Source: Variovorax sp. RA8
GTDB lineage: Bacteria; Pseudomonadota; Gammaproteobacteria; Burkholderiales; Burkholderiaceae_C
Direction of reading: 5' to 3'
DNA length: 64,000 nucleotides
Assembly: GCF_901827175.1 (NCBI RefSeq)
Contig: NZ_LR594662.1
Location: 2,108,001 to 2,172,000, forward strand
Shown: positions 25,630 to 34,236 of the stretch, one piece after another
How the letters are laid out: each line of letters begins with the position of its first letter
Numbering within the stretch: position 1 is the first letter of the stretch
Translations under genes and position numbers: made by a program
The notes under the pieces: model-generated
Told to the model about the DNA's origin: nothing
The model's database searches: none
The model's input: the letters and a program-made list of their open reading frames with translations, nothing else

Positions 25630-26448
25630 TCAGGCCTGCGCGCGCGCGTCGGTCTCGGTGTCTGCGTCGATGCGCGACAGGGCGAGCGCGGCCCGCTGCA
25701 GCGCGGGCAGCAGCTTCTTGGCCTTCTCCATGTCCATGCGCATCACCGGTGCCTGCACCGCGATGCACAGGTTGGAAGGCCCGCTCTCGCTCGGCACCAG
25801 TGCCGCGATGCACAGAAGGCCGGGCAGGAACTCCTCGTTGTCGAAGGCGCAGCCGTCCTTGCGCACGCGCTGGATCTCGCGCTCCAGCGCGTCCAGGTCG
25901 GTCAACGTCCTGGGCGTGTAGGCCTCCAGCGGTGCGTGGGCCAGCAGGCGCCGGCGCTGCGCCGGGCTCATTTGCGCGAGGAATACCTTGCCGCTGGCCG
26001 AGCAGTGCACCGGCACCCGCGAGCCCGGGTGCAGGTAGAAGCGCAGCGGCGCCGCCGTCTCCACGCGGTCCAGGTAGACCACCTCGCTGCCCGAAAGCGC
26101 GGTGAGGTTGCAGCTCTCGCCGATCTCCTCCACCAGCTGGCGCAGCACCGTGTGGCGCGCGCCATGGTGGCTGTCGTTCAACAGCAGGTTCTCGGCCAGC
26201 CGCCGCAGCCGCGTGCCGATGCCGTAGAGCCGGCTGTCGCCCTCGCGCTGCAGCAGGCCTGCGGTCTCCAGCTGCTGGAGCATGCGGTGCAGCGTGGGCT
26301 TGGGCAGGCCGGTGGCTTCCACCAGGTCTTGCAGGGCGTAGCGCTGGTCCTTGGCGGCGATCACCTCCAGCAGCGCGAACAGGCGCATGGTGGGCGTGTC
26401 GCCGTTCAGCTCGGCGGTTTCGGGTTTCAGGGCATTGACGACTTCCAT
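25630..26448 (-). CDS. IclR-family transcriptional regulator, divergent from xsc
   Basis: The 272 residues have an N-terminal winged HTH (about 10-70, containing LQDLVEATGLPKPTLHRMLQ) and an IclR effector domain with VHCSASGKVFLAQM, GCAFDNEEFLPGLLCIAA and the C-terminal helix LLPALQRAALALS. ATG at 26448 is used. An in-frame ATG at 26460 adds four residues, and neither has a strong ribosome-binding site. It diverges from xsc, and the 169-bp interval holds a strong promoter and symmetric GGAAC/GTTCC sites. It also leads the CobS/CobT-like genes, so it probably controls both directions. Confidence 0.9.
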   Translation of the reverse strand: MEVVNALKPETAELNGDTPTMRLFALLEVIAAKDQRYALQDLVEATGLPKPTLHRMLQQLETAGLLQREGDSRLYGIGTRLRRLAENLLLNDSHHGARHTVLRQLVEEIGESCNLTALSGSEVVYLDRVETAAPLRFYLHPGSRVPVHCSASGKVFLAQMSPAQRRRLLAHAPLEAYTPRTLTDLDALEREIQRVRKDGCAFDNEEFLPGLLCIAALVPSESGPSNLCIAVQAPVMRMDMEKAKKLLPALQRAALALSRIDADTETDARAQA

Positions 26449-26497
26449 GGCCCGGATCATAGTCGTTTCACTAAAAAACGGGACAACCTGTACCGAT

Positions 26498-26505
26498 TTC
26501 CGGAA
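26498..26505. promoter_or_regulatory. TTCCGGAA palindrome upstream of the xsc promoter
   Basis: The 8-bp palindrome TTCCGGAA lies just ahead of the -35 element of the xsc promoter. The same 8-mer occurs again at 26554-26561, after the -10. Paired copies flanking a promoter suggest a regulator site, probably for the adjacent IclR protein. Confidence 0.4.
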
Positions 26506-26511
26506 TTTTGT

Positions 26512-26540
26512 TTGACGCAAGCCGGACAGGGCCCTATATT
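26512..26540 (+). promoter_or_regulatory. Sigma-70 promoter of xsc-pta
   Basis: TTGACG at 26512-26517 and TATATT at 26535-26540 are separated by exactly 17 bp, close to the sigma-70 consensus. Transcription would begin near 26547, about 70 bp before the xsc start. It lies between two TTCCGGAA palindromes, so regulator binding could block or recruit polymerase here. Confidence 0.7.
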
Positions 26541-26557
26541 TCGCCAACACGAATTCC

Positions 26558-26572
26558 GGAACTATCGGTTCC
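26558..26572. promoter_or_regulatory. IclR-type operator candidate downstream of the xsc promoter
   Basis: GGAAC-TATCG-GTTCC is a perfect inverted repeat with 5-bp arms. It overlaps the TTCCGGAA copy at 26554-26561 and the expected start of the xsc transcript. Its GGAAC/GTTCC arms share bases with the site upstream of the other IclR gene at 7941-7963. Bound regulator here would act as a roadblock. Confidence 0.5.
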
Positions 26573-26617
26573 AACTTTCGAGAAACCTGCGACTTCGCCG
26601 ACCCTAGGAGACCTTCC

Positions 26618-28429
26618 ATGACCAAGCAACCCCCCGCCACGCCCGCCCGCGCCGCCGTCACCGGCGTGCAGAAGATGACGCCCTCCGAGGCCTTCGTCGA
26701 AACCCTGGTCGCCAACGGCGTGACCGACATGTTCGGCATCATGGGCTCGGCCTTCATGGACGCGATGGACATCTTCGCGCCCGCCGGCATCCGCCTGATC
26801 CCCGTGGTGCACGAGCAGGGCGCTGGCCACATGGCCGACGGCTATGCGCGCGTCTCCGGCCGCCATGGCGTGGTGATCGGCCAGAACGGCCCGGGCATCA
26901 GCAACTGCGTGACCGCCATTGCGGCGGCTTACTGGGCGCACAGCCCGGTGGTGATCGTCACGCCCGAGACCGGCACCATGGGCATGGGCCTGGGCGGCTT
27001 CCAGGAAGCCAACCAGCTGCCGATGTTCCAGGAGTTCACCAAGTACCAAGGCCATGTGAACAACCCCAAGCGCATGGCCGAATACACGGCGCGCTGCTTC
27101 GACCGCGCGATCTCCGAAATGGGCCCGACGCAGCTCAACATCCCGCGCGACTACTTCTACGGCGAGGTCGAGTGCGAGATCCCCAAGCCCATGCGCGTGG
27201 AGCGCGGCTCGGGTGGCGAGAACAGCCTGGCGGCTGCGGTCGAGCTGCTGGCCACCGCCAAGTTCCCCGTCATCCTCTCGGGCGGCGGCGTGGTGATGGG
27301 CGACGCGGTCGAGGAATGCAAGGCCCTGGCCGAGCGCCTGGGCGCGCCGGTGGCCAACGGCTACCTGCGCAACGATTCCTTCCCCGCCAGCCATCCGCTG
27401 TGGGCCGGCCCGCTGGGCTACCAGGGCAGCAAGGCCGCGATGAAGCTGATCGCGCAGGCCGACGTCGTGCTCGCGCTCGGCTCGCGCATGGGCCCGTTCG
27501 GCACGCTGCCGCAGCACGGCATGGACTACTGGCCCAAGAACGCCAAGATCATCCAGGTCGAGGCCGAGCACACCAACCTGGGCCTGGTGAAGAAGATCAC
27601 CGTCGGCATCCACGGCGACGCCAAGGCGGTGGCCAAGGCGCTGCTCGCGCGCCTGGCGGACCGCACGCTCGCCTGCGACGCCACCAAGGCCGAGCGCGCC
27701 GCGAAGATCAAGGAAGAGAAAGACGCATGGGAGAAAGAGCTCGACGGCTGGACCCATGAGCGCGACCCCTACAGCCTCGACATGATCCAGGAGGCCGAGA
27801 AGGAAGGCGGCAAGTGGCTGCACCCGCGGCAAGTGCTGCGCGAACTGGAGAAGGCGATGCCGCCGCGCGCCATGGTCTCCACCGACATCGGCAACATCAA
27901 CGCCGTGGCCAACAGCTACCTGCGCTTCGAGGAGCCGCGCAGCTTCTTCGCGCCGATGAGCTTCGGCAACTGCGGCTACTCGCTGCCCACCATGATCGGC
28001 GCCAAGCTGGCCGCGCCGGACCGCCCGGCCATCGCCTACGCGGGCGACGGCGCCTGGGGCATGAGCATGGTCGAGATCATGACCTGCGTGCGCCACGAAA
28101 TCCCGGTGACGGCGGTGGTCTTCCACAACCGCCAGTGGGGCGCGGAGAAGAAGAACCAGGTCGACTTCTACAACCGCCGCTTCGTCGCCGGCGAGCTGGA
28201 GAGCGAGAGCTTCGCAGGCATCGCCAAGGCCATGGGCGCCGAGGGCATCGTGGTCGACCGGCTGGAGGACGTGGGCCCCGCGCTCAAGAAGGCGGTGGAC
28301 ATGCAGATGAACCAGGGCAAGACCACGGTGATCGAGGTCATGTGCACGCGCGAACTGGGCGACCCCTTCCGCCGCGACGCGCTCGCCAAGCCCGTGCGCC
28401 TGCTCGAAAAGTACAAGGACTACGTCTGA
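26618..28429 (+). CDS. xsc: Sulfoacetaldehyde acetyltransferase
   Basis: A 603-residue thiamine-diphosphate enzyme matching Xsc in length and layout. Catalytic Glu66 is in VVHEQGAGHMADGYARVSG. Xsc-like blocks are GQNGPGISNCVTAIAAAYWA and PTQLNIPRDYFYGE. The ThDP/Mg motif begins at YAGDGAWGMSMVEIMTC and closes near FHNRQWGAEKKNQVDFY. The enzyme converts sulfoacetaldehyde plus phosphate to acetyl phosphate and sulfite in the cytoplasm. AGGAGA precedes the ATG. It is followed by pta after 20 bp, and soeABC nearby would remove the sulfite. Confidence 0.95.
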   Translation: MTKQPPATPARAAVTGVQKMTPSEAFVETLVANGVTDMFGIMGSAFMDAMDIFAPAGIRLIPVVHEQGAGHMADGYARVSGRHGVVIGQNGPGISNCVTAIAAAYWAHSPVVIVTPETGTMGMGLGGFQEANQLPMFQEFTKYQGHVNNPKRMAEYTARCFDRAISEMGPTQLNIPRDYFYGEVECEIPKPMRVERGSGGENSLAAAVELLATAKFPVILSGGGVVMGDAVEECKALAERLGAPVANGYLRNDSFPASHPLWAGPLGYQGSKAAMKLIAQADVVLALGSRMGPFGTLPQHGMDYWPKNAKIIQVEAEHTNLGLVKKITVGIHGDAKAVAKALLARLADRTLACDATKAERAAKIKEEKDAWEKELDGWTHERDPYSLDMIQEAEKEGGKWLHPRQVLRELEKAMPPRAMVSTDIGNINAVANSYLRFEEPRSFFAPMSFGNCGYSLPTMIGAKLAAPDRPAIAYAGDGAWGMSMVEIMTCVRHEIPVTAVVFHNRQWGAEKKNQVDFYNRRFVAGELESESFAGIAKAMGAEGIVVDRLEDVGPALKKAVDMQMNQGKTTVIEVMCTRELGDPFRRDALAKPVRLLEKYKDYV

Positions 28430-28449
28430 GCGCAGGCCGCAGCAGCGAC

Positions 28450-29412
28450 ATGGCTTCAGCAGCACAGCAGCTGGCGACCGAGCCAGCTGCGCATCCCCGG
28501 CTCGACGCCCTGGTGGCCCGGGCGCGCGAGCGGGCGAGCAGCCGGCGGGTGCGCGTCGGGCTGGTCCATCCCTGCGATGCGGCGGCGCTCGACGCGGCCG
28601 CGCGCATCCGCGACGAGGAGCTCGCGCAGCCGGTGCTGATCGGCCCGCGCGAGGCCATCCTGCACGCGGCCGGCGCGGCCGGCGTCGATGCCAACGACTT
28701 CGAGATCATCGACTGCAGCGACACCGCCGCCGAGAGCGCGCGCCGCGCCGTCGCCATGGCGCGCCAGGGCGTGGTGGGCGCGCTCATGAAAGGCTCGCTG
28801 CACACCGACGAGCTGATGTCGGCCGTGGTCGACAAGACCATCGGCCTGCGCGGGGACACGCGCATCAGCCACCTTTTCCTGTTCGACCTGCCGCGCTACC
28901 CCAAGCTCCTGGGCGTGGCCGACTGTGTGGTCAACATTGCGCCTTCGCTGGAAGCCAAGCGCGACATCCTCGGCAACGCGATCGCGCTGCTACGCAAGCT
29001 GGGCATCGAGCAGCCCAAGGTCGGCATCGTGGCCGCGGTGGAGACGGTGAACCCGGCCATCCCGGCCACCGTCGATGCGCAGGCGCTGGTCGCGATGGCA
29101 CACGCCGGTGCCTGGCCCGGGGCCGTGGTCGAAGGCCCCTTCGGCTTCGACAACGTGATCTCGGCCGAGGCCGCGCATATCAAGAAGATCGAGTCGCGCG
29201 TGGCCGGCGATGCCGACCTGCTGCTGGTGCCGGACCTCAACGCCGGCAACATGCTCTACAAGAGCTTCACCTACATCGGCGGTGGCGAATGCGCCGGGCT
29301 CGTGCTGGGCGCACGCGTGCCGATCGTGCTGACCTCGCGCGCGGACTCGCTGCCTTCGCGCATCGCCTCGGTGGCGCTCGCGGTGCTGGGGGCCGCGCAG
29401 GACTCGGTTTGA
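28450..29412 (+). CDS. pta: Phosphate acetyltransferase (Xsc-associated type)
   Basis: A 320-residue short Pta (the PTA_PTB domain alone, without the N-terminal DRTGG region of enterobacterial Pta). Landmarks include VGLVHPCDAAALDAAARI, GALMKGSLHTDELM, RISHLFLFDLP, VEGPFGFDNVISAEAA and DLLLVPDLNAGNMLYKSF. It turns the acetyl phosphate from Xsc into acetyl-CoA, and xsc-pta neighbours are standard in sulfonate degraders. No strong ribosome-binding site is seen before the ATG, so translation may depend on coupling to xsc. Confidence 0.93.
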   Translation: MASAAQQLATEPAAHPRLDALVARARERASSRRVRVGLVHPCDAAALDAAARIRDEELAQPVLIGPREAILHAAGAAGVDANDFEIIDCSDTAAESARRAVAMARQGVVGALMKGSLHTDELMSAVVDKTIGLRGDTRISHLFLFDLPRYPKLLGVADCVVNIAPSLEAKRDILGNAIALLRKLGIEQPKVGIVAAVETVNPAIPATVDAQALVAMAHAGAWPGAVVEGPFGFDNVISAEAAHIKKIESRVAGDADLLLVPDLNAGNMLYKSFTYIGGGECAGLVLGARVPIVLTSRADSLPSRIASVALAVLGAAQDSV

Positions 29413-29415
29413 GAA

Positions 29416-29437
29416 GGACATCCGAATGCGGATGTCC
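29416..29437. terminator. Hairpin terminator between pta and the LysR gene
   Basis: A perfect 9-bp stem GGACATCCG-AATG-CGGATGTCC lies in the 30 bp between two convergent genes. Only short T/A runs flank it (GATTTCT on the right), so it is probably a bidirectional, imperfect intrinsic terminator. Confidence 0.65.
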
Positions 29438-29442
29438 GATTT

Positions 29443-30345
29443 CTACCCAGTCGCGCTTTTGCAGAAGTCGATGAACCCCTGCATCGTCCGCCCCGGCCGC
29501 CGCTCGCGATGCAGCACGATCGAGAGCGCGCGCGAGTTCTTCGGCAGCGTTGTCTTCAGCTCCACCAGCGAGCCATCCGCCAGCGCGTCGGCCACCGCAT
29601 AGCGCGACATGCAGCCGACGCCCACGCCCGAGGCCACCACGCGCTTGATGGCGTGGCTGCTGCCCAGCTCGAGCTCGATGTTGAGCGGGCCGACGCGCCG
29701 GCCCAGCCAGTCGTTGGTCGCCTCGCGCGTGCCGGAGCCTTCCTCGCGCAGCACCCATCCCGCCTCGGCCAGCTCGCGCACGCCGGCCGTGCGTCCCGCC
29801 AGCGGGTGTGTCGGCGCGGCCACGATCACCATCTCGTCGCTGAGCCAGCGGTGTACCGCCAGGTCGGGATGCGTCTGCCGGCCCTCGATGAAGCCGACGT
29901 CGGCGTCGAAGCCGACCACCGCGGCGATCACGTCGGTGCTGTTCCCGATGATCAGCCGCGCGCGCGCCTGGGGGTTCTCCTGCTTCCAGCGCAGCACGAT
30001 CCCGGGCAGCAGGTACTCGCCCGTGGTGAAGCTGGCCGCGATGCGCAGCGGCGTCTGCTGCTCGGTGAAGAACAGGGCCTGCAGCTCGGCGGCCTGGTCC
30101 ACCAGCGAGACCGAGCGCGCCAGCAACGCGCGGCCGTTCTCGTTGAGCACCAGGCGGCGGCCGATGCGGTCGAACAGCTGGGCGCCGAGCGCGGCTTCCA
30201 GGTCGGCCAGCGCGGCGCTGGCGGCCGACTGCGAGCGTGCGACACGGCCGGCCGCGGCGCGCGTCGAGCCCTCGCGCGCCGTGGCCGCGAAGACCTCGAG
30301 CTGGCGCAGGGTGAGGCGCAGTCGATGATCGGTTTTTTCGGTCAT
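29443..30345 (-). CDS. LysR-family regulator, divergent from soeABC
   Basis: The 300 residues have an N-terminal HTH (about 10-70) with LRQLEVFAATAREGSTRAAA and SQSAASAALADLEAALGAQL, followed by a substrate-binding domain with LRIAASFTTGEYLLPGIVLR, where the TGEYLLP block resembles the CysB/CbbR-like group. It diverges from the sulfite dehydrogenase genes with only 46 bp between, so the operator must overlap the soeA promoter. It may sense sulfite or a sulfur metabolite. The effector is unknown. Confidence 0.92.
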   Translation of the reverse strand: MTEKTDHRLRLTLRQLEVFAATAREGSTRAAAGRVARSQSAASAALADLEAALGAQLFDRIGRRLVLNENGRALLARSVSLVDQAAELQALFFTEQQTPLRIAASFTTGEYLLPGIVLRWKQENPQARARLIIGNSTDVIAAVVGFDADVGFIEGRQTHPDLAVHRWLSDEMVIVAAPTHPLAGRTAGVRELAEAGWVLREEGSGTREATNDWLGRRVGPLNIELELGSSHAIKRVVASGVGVGCMSRYAVADALADGSLVELKTTLPKNSRALSIVLHRERRPGRTMQGFIDFCKSATG

Positions 30346-30391
30346 GATGAACTGAATTAACTGCTTTTTTGTTCAGAAGCAGAACCCTATC

Positions 30392-33349
30392 ATGGGTAGA
30401 GAAACCCCCACGACAACCGGAGCCAGCGCCTTGCTCAACTTCCTTTCGCGCGAGCCCATTCACGACCCGCTGGCGTCGCCGACGCCCACGGCCGACACCG
30501 AGGTCAAGACCACCACCTGCTACATGTGCGCCTGCCGCTGCGGCATCCGCGTGCACCTGCGGGACGGCGAGGTGCGCTACATCGACGGCAACCCGGACCA
30601 TCCGCTGAACCAGGGCGTGATCTGCGCCAAGGGCTCCTCGGGCATCATGAAGCAGGTGTCGCCGGCGCGGCTCACGCAGCCGCTGCTGCGCAAGCCCGGC
30701 AGCGAGCGCGGGGCGGGCGAGTTCGAGCCGATCAGCTGGGAACGCGCCTTCGACCTTCTGACCGAGCGGCTGCAGAAGATCCGCTCGACCGACCCGAAGA
30801 AGTTCGCGCTCTTCACCGGCCGCGACCAGATGCAGGCGCTCACCGGCCTGTTCGCACGCCAGTTCGGCACGCCCAACTACGCGGCGCACGGCGGCTTCTG
30901 CTCGGTCAACATGGCCGCCGGCATGATCTACACCGTGGGCGGGAGCTTCTGGGAGTTCGGCGGGCCCGACCTCGATCGCGCCAAGCTCTTCGTGATGATC
31001 GGCACCGCCGAGGACCATCACAGCAACCCGATGAAGATCGCCATCAGCAAGTTCAAGCGCAATGGCGGGCGCTTCATCTCCATCAACCCGGTGCGCACCG
31101 GCTACTCGGCGATCGCCGACGAATGGATCCCGATCAAGCCGGGCACCGATGGCGCGCTCTTCATGGCGCTGCTGCACGAGCTGATCGCGAACGATCTCGT
31201 GGACCACGCCTCCCTCAAGCGCTTCACCAACGCCCCCCAACTGGTGGTGCTGGACGACTGCGACCGCCAGGGCCTGTTCGCCTTCGACCCCGAGCGCGGG
31301 CCGCCGGGCGACGGCCGCCATCCGCACAACAAGCTGGTGTGGGACAAGGCCTCGGGCAGCGTGATGCCGGCCTACCCGGAAGGCATTGCCGAGGGCTGCG
31401 ACCCGGCACTCGAGGGCCACTACACCCTGGCCGATGGCACGCGCGTCGCGCCCTCGTTCCAGCTGCTGCGCGAGCGCGTGGCCAGCTGCACGCCGGAGTG
31501 GGCATCGGCGATCACCGGCATCGACCCCGAGCGCATCCGCAAGCTCGCGCGCGAGATGGGCGAGACGGCGCTGCAGCAGGCCTTCGAGCTGCCCATCCCC
31601 TGGACCGACGCCTGGGGCAAGAAGCATCCGACCACCCAGGCGCGCCCCGTGGCCTTCCACGCGATGCGCGGCCTGGCCGCGCATTCCAACGGTTTCCAGA
31701 CCGTGCGTGCGCTCGCGGTGCTGATGAGCGTGCTGGGCACCATCGACGCGCCCGGCGGCTTCCGGCACAAGGCGCCGTACCCGCGCCACATCGTGCCCAA
31801 CTACCGCGCCTTCAATTCCCCGGAGATGATCCAGCCGAACACGCCGCTCAACGCGGCGCCGCTGGGCTTCCCGGCCAACCCGGATGAGCTGGCCATCAAC
31901 CCCGACGGCTCGCCGATCCGCATCGACCACGCCTTCTCGTGGGAGCACCCGCTCTCGGCCCACGGGCTGATGCACAACGTGATCACCAACGCTGTGAAGG
32001 GCGACCCCTACCGCATCGACACCCTGCTGATCTTCATGGCCAACATGGCCTGGAACTCCAGCATGAACACGATGGCGGTGCGCGAGATGCTCAACCGCAA
32101 GGACGAGCAGGGCGAGTACATGATCCCCTTCCTCGTCGTCTGCGATGCCTTCCAGAGCGAGACCGTGGCCTTCGCCGACCTGGTGCTGCCCGACACCACC
32201 TACCTCGAGCGGCACGACGTGATGAGCATGCTCGACCGGCCGATCTCCGAGTTCGACGGGCCGGTGGATTCGGTGCGCGTGCCGGTGGTGCCGCCTACCG
32301 GCCAGTGCAAGCCCTTCCAGGAGGTGCTGATCGAACTGGCCTCGCGCATGAAGTTCCCGGCCTTCACCACGCCGGAAGGCGAGCGCAAGTTCAGCGGCTA
32401 CCCGGACTTCGTCGTCAACTTCCAGCCGCAGCCTGGCATCGGCTTCCTGATGGGCTGGCGCGGCAAGGACGGCGACCAGCACCTGCGCGGCGAGCCGAAT
32501 CCGAAGCAGTGGGAAGCCTACGCGCAGAACAACTGCGTGTTCCAGTACCACATGCCGGAGACGATGCACTACATGCGCAACTGGAACCGCGAGTACCTGG
32601 ACTTCGCCAAGGACAAGGGCTGGCGCCAGAAGAACGACGTGGTGCAGCTGGCGCTGTACTCCGACACGCTGCAGAGCTTCCGCCTCGCGGCCCAGGGCAA
32701 GAGCGCGGGCCGCCAGCCGCCGGATGCGCTGCGAGAGCGCATCGACACCTACTTCGATCCGCTGCCCTTCTGGTATCCGCCGCTCGAGGAGGCGGCGACC
32801 GAGCTGGAGGCCTATCCGCTCAATGCGATCACGCAGCGGCCGATGGCGATGTACCACTCCTGGGATTCGCAGAACGCGTGGCTGCGGCAGATCCACAGCC
32901 ACAACTACCTGCATGTGAATCCGCTGACCGCGAAGGCGGCCGGCATTGCCGATGGCGGCTGGTGCTGGGTCGAGAGCCAATGGGGCAAGGTGCGCTGCAT
33001 GCTGCGCTACAGCGAAGCCGTGGAGCCCGGCACCGTGTGGACCTGGAATGCCATCGGCAAGGCCGACGGCGCGTGGCAGCTCGCGCCCGGCGCCGACGAG
33101 GCGCGCAAGGGCTTCCTGCTGAACCACCTGATCTCCGAGGAGTTGCCCTTCGCCGGCAAGACCATCAGCAACTCCGATCCGATCACCGGCCAGGCCGGCT
33201 GGTACGACGTGCGCGTGCGCATCCGGCCTGCCGAGCCCGAAGAGCCGCACGAGAGCTTCCCGCAGATCGCCACCGTGCCGGCCGCGCCGGGGGTGCTGGG
33301 GAAGGCGGCCAACGTGCTCACCTACTTCGCGGGGAGGAAAAGGAAATGA
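30392..33349 (+). CDS. soeA: Sulfite dehydrogenase (quinone) catalytic subunit SoeA
   Basis: A 985-residue molybdopterin oxidoreductase of the DMSO-reductase family. The N-terminal [4Fe-4S] cysteines are C43, C46, C50 and C78 (TTCYMCACRCGIRVHLRDG and GVICAKGSSG). There is no twin-arginine signal at the start, so it should be cytoplasmic, as known for SoeABC of Allochromatium. It sits with a four-cluster iron-sulfur subunit and an NrfD/DmsC-like anchor, and follows xsc-pta, so oxidation of sulfite to sulfate is the best reading. Other DMSO-reductase-family substrates cannot be excluded from sequence. Confidence 0.85.
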   Translation: MGRETPTTTGASALLNFLSREPIHDPLASPTPTADTEVKTTTCYMCACRCGIRVHLRDGEVRYIDGNPDHPLNQGVICAKGSSGIMKQVSPARLTQPLLRKPGSERGAGEFEPISWERAFDLLTERLQKIRSTDPKKFALFTGRDQMQALTGLFARQFGTPNYAAHGGFCSVNMAAGMIYTVGGSFWEFGGPDLDRAKLFVMIGTAEDHHSNPMKIAISKFKRNGGRFISINPVRTGYSAIADEWIPIKPGTDGALFMALLHELIANDLVDHASLKRFTNAPQLVVLDDCDRQGLFAFDPERGPPGDGRHPHNKLVWDKASGSVMPAYPEGIAEGCDPALEGHYTLADGTRVAPSFQLLRERVASCTPEWASAITGIDPERIRKLAREMGETALQQAFELPIPWTDAWGKKHPTTQARPVAFHAMRGLAAHSNGFQTVRALAVLMSVLGTIDAPGGFRHKAPYPRHIVPNYRAFNSPEMIQPNTPLNAAPLGFPANPDELAINPDGSPIRIDHAFSWEHPLSAHGLMHNVITNAVKGDPYRIDTLLIFMANMAWNSSMNTMAVREMLNRKDEQGEYMIPFLVVCDAFQSETVAFADLVLPDTTYLERHDVMSMLDRPISEFDGPVDSVRVPVVPPTGQCKPFQEVLIELASRMKFPAFTTPEGERKFSGYPDFVVNFQPQPGIGFLMGWRGKDGDQHLRGEPNPKQWEAYAQNNCVFQYHMPETMHYMRNWNREYLDFAKDKGWRQKNDVVQLALYSDTLQSFRLAAQGKSAGRQPPDALRERIDTYFDPLPFWYPPLEEAATELEAYPLNAITQRPMAMYHSWDSQNAWLRQIHSHNYLHVNPLTAKAAGIADGGWCWVESQWGKVRCMLRYSEAVEPGTVWTWNAIGKADGAWQLAPGADEARKGFLLNHLISEELPFAGKTISNSDPITGQAGWYDVRVRIRPAEPEEPHESFPQIATVPAAPGVLGKAANVLTYFAGRKRK

Positions 33350-34236
33350 TGCAATGGCTGAAGGACCTGCTGGCCTCCGCCGGGCAGCCGGTGCGCGAGC
33401 CCGCGCTGGCCGTCGCGGGCGGCGCTTGCGGCGAGGGGTGCGGTTGCGGCACGGCGGCAGTCCCCGCGGCTGCGCGGGAAGCCGAACTGGAGCCGCCAGT
33501 TGCGCGGCGCAGCACCGAGCGTCGCAGCGGGCACGACAGCGTGCGCGCCGAACCGGGCGAGACGCTGGCCAAGCAGCTCGCCCTCGTCATCGATCTCAAC
33601 GTCTGCGTCGGCTGCCACGCCTGCGTCACGTCCTGCAAGCAGTGGAACACCTCCGGCAGCGCCGGCCCGCTGGCCGACGAGAAGCCGTATGGTGCCGACC
33701 CCACCGGCACCTTCTTCAACCGTGTGCAGACCTACGAGGCCAACACCTTCCCCGGCACCGAGACCATCCACTTCCCCAAGAGCTGCCTGCATTGCCAGGA
33801 CCCACCCTGCGTGCCGGTGTGCCCCACCGGTGCCAGCTACAAGCGCAAGGAAGACGGCATCGTGCTGGTCGACTACGACAAGTGCATCGGCTGCAAATAC
33901 TGCGCCTGGGCCTGCCCCTACGGCGCGCGCGAGCTCGACGAGGAGCGCCAGGTCATGACCAAGTGCACGCTCTGCGTCGACCGCATCTACGACGAGAACC
34001 TTCCCAAGGAAGATCGCCAGCCCGCCTGCGTGAAGGCCTGCCCGACCGGCGCGCGCCTGTTCGGCGACGTGAAGGACCCGGACTCCGAAGTCTCGAAGGC
34101 CATCCGCGAGCGCGGCGGTTATTCGCTGATGCCCGAGTGGGAGACCAACCCCGCCAACCAGTACCTGCCGCGGCGCGTGACCGACGAGGCCGGCGGCCCG
34201 ACCAAGGTCCAGCCCCGGCTGGGAGGCATGTCGTGA
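33346..34236 (+). CDS. soeB: Sulfite dehydrogenase iron-sulfur subunit SoeB
   Basis: The 296 residues have four ferredoxin-type cluster motifs: DLNVCVGCHACVTSCKQW, CLHCQDPPCVPVCPTG, CIGCKYCAWACPYG and CTLCVDRI with CVKACPTG. This is the usual electron-transfer subunit between the molybdenum site and the membrane quinone site. It begins with an unusual extra segment of about 75 residues containing GGACGEGCGCG. The ATG overlaps the soeA stop as ATGA, and the start has AGGAAA upstream. The protein is cytoplasmic-facing if SoeA lacks a Tat signal. Confidence 0.9.
   Translation: MMQWLKDLLASAGQPVREPALAVAGGACGEGCGCGTAAVPAAAREAELEPPVARRSTERRSGHDSVRAEPGETLAKQLALVIDLNVCVGCHACVTSCKQWNTSGSAGPLADEKPYGADPTGTFFNRVQTYEANTFPGTETIHFPKSCLHCQDPPCVPVCPTGASYKRKEDGIVLVDYDKCIGCKYCAWACPYGARELDEERQVMTKCTLCVDRIYDENLPKEDRQPACVKACPTGARLFGDVKDPDSEVSKAIRERGGYSLMPEWETNPANQYLPRRVTDEAGGPTKVQPRLGGMS

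Noticed and set aside
29267..33250. A 1327-codon open frame antisense to soeA
   Set aside because: Same reason: composition is that of a shadow frame, and soeA is supported by cysteine motifs and gene context.
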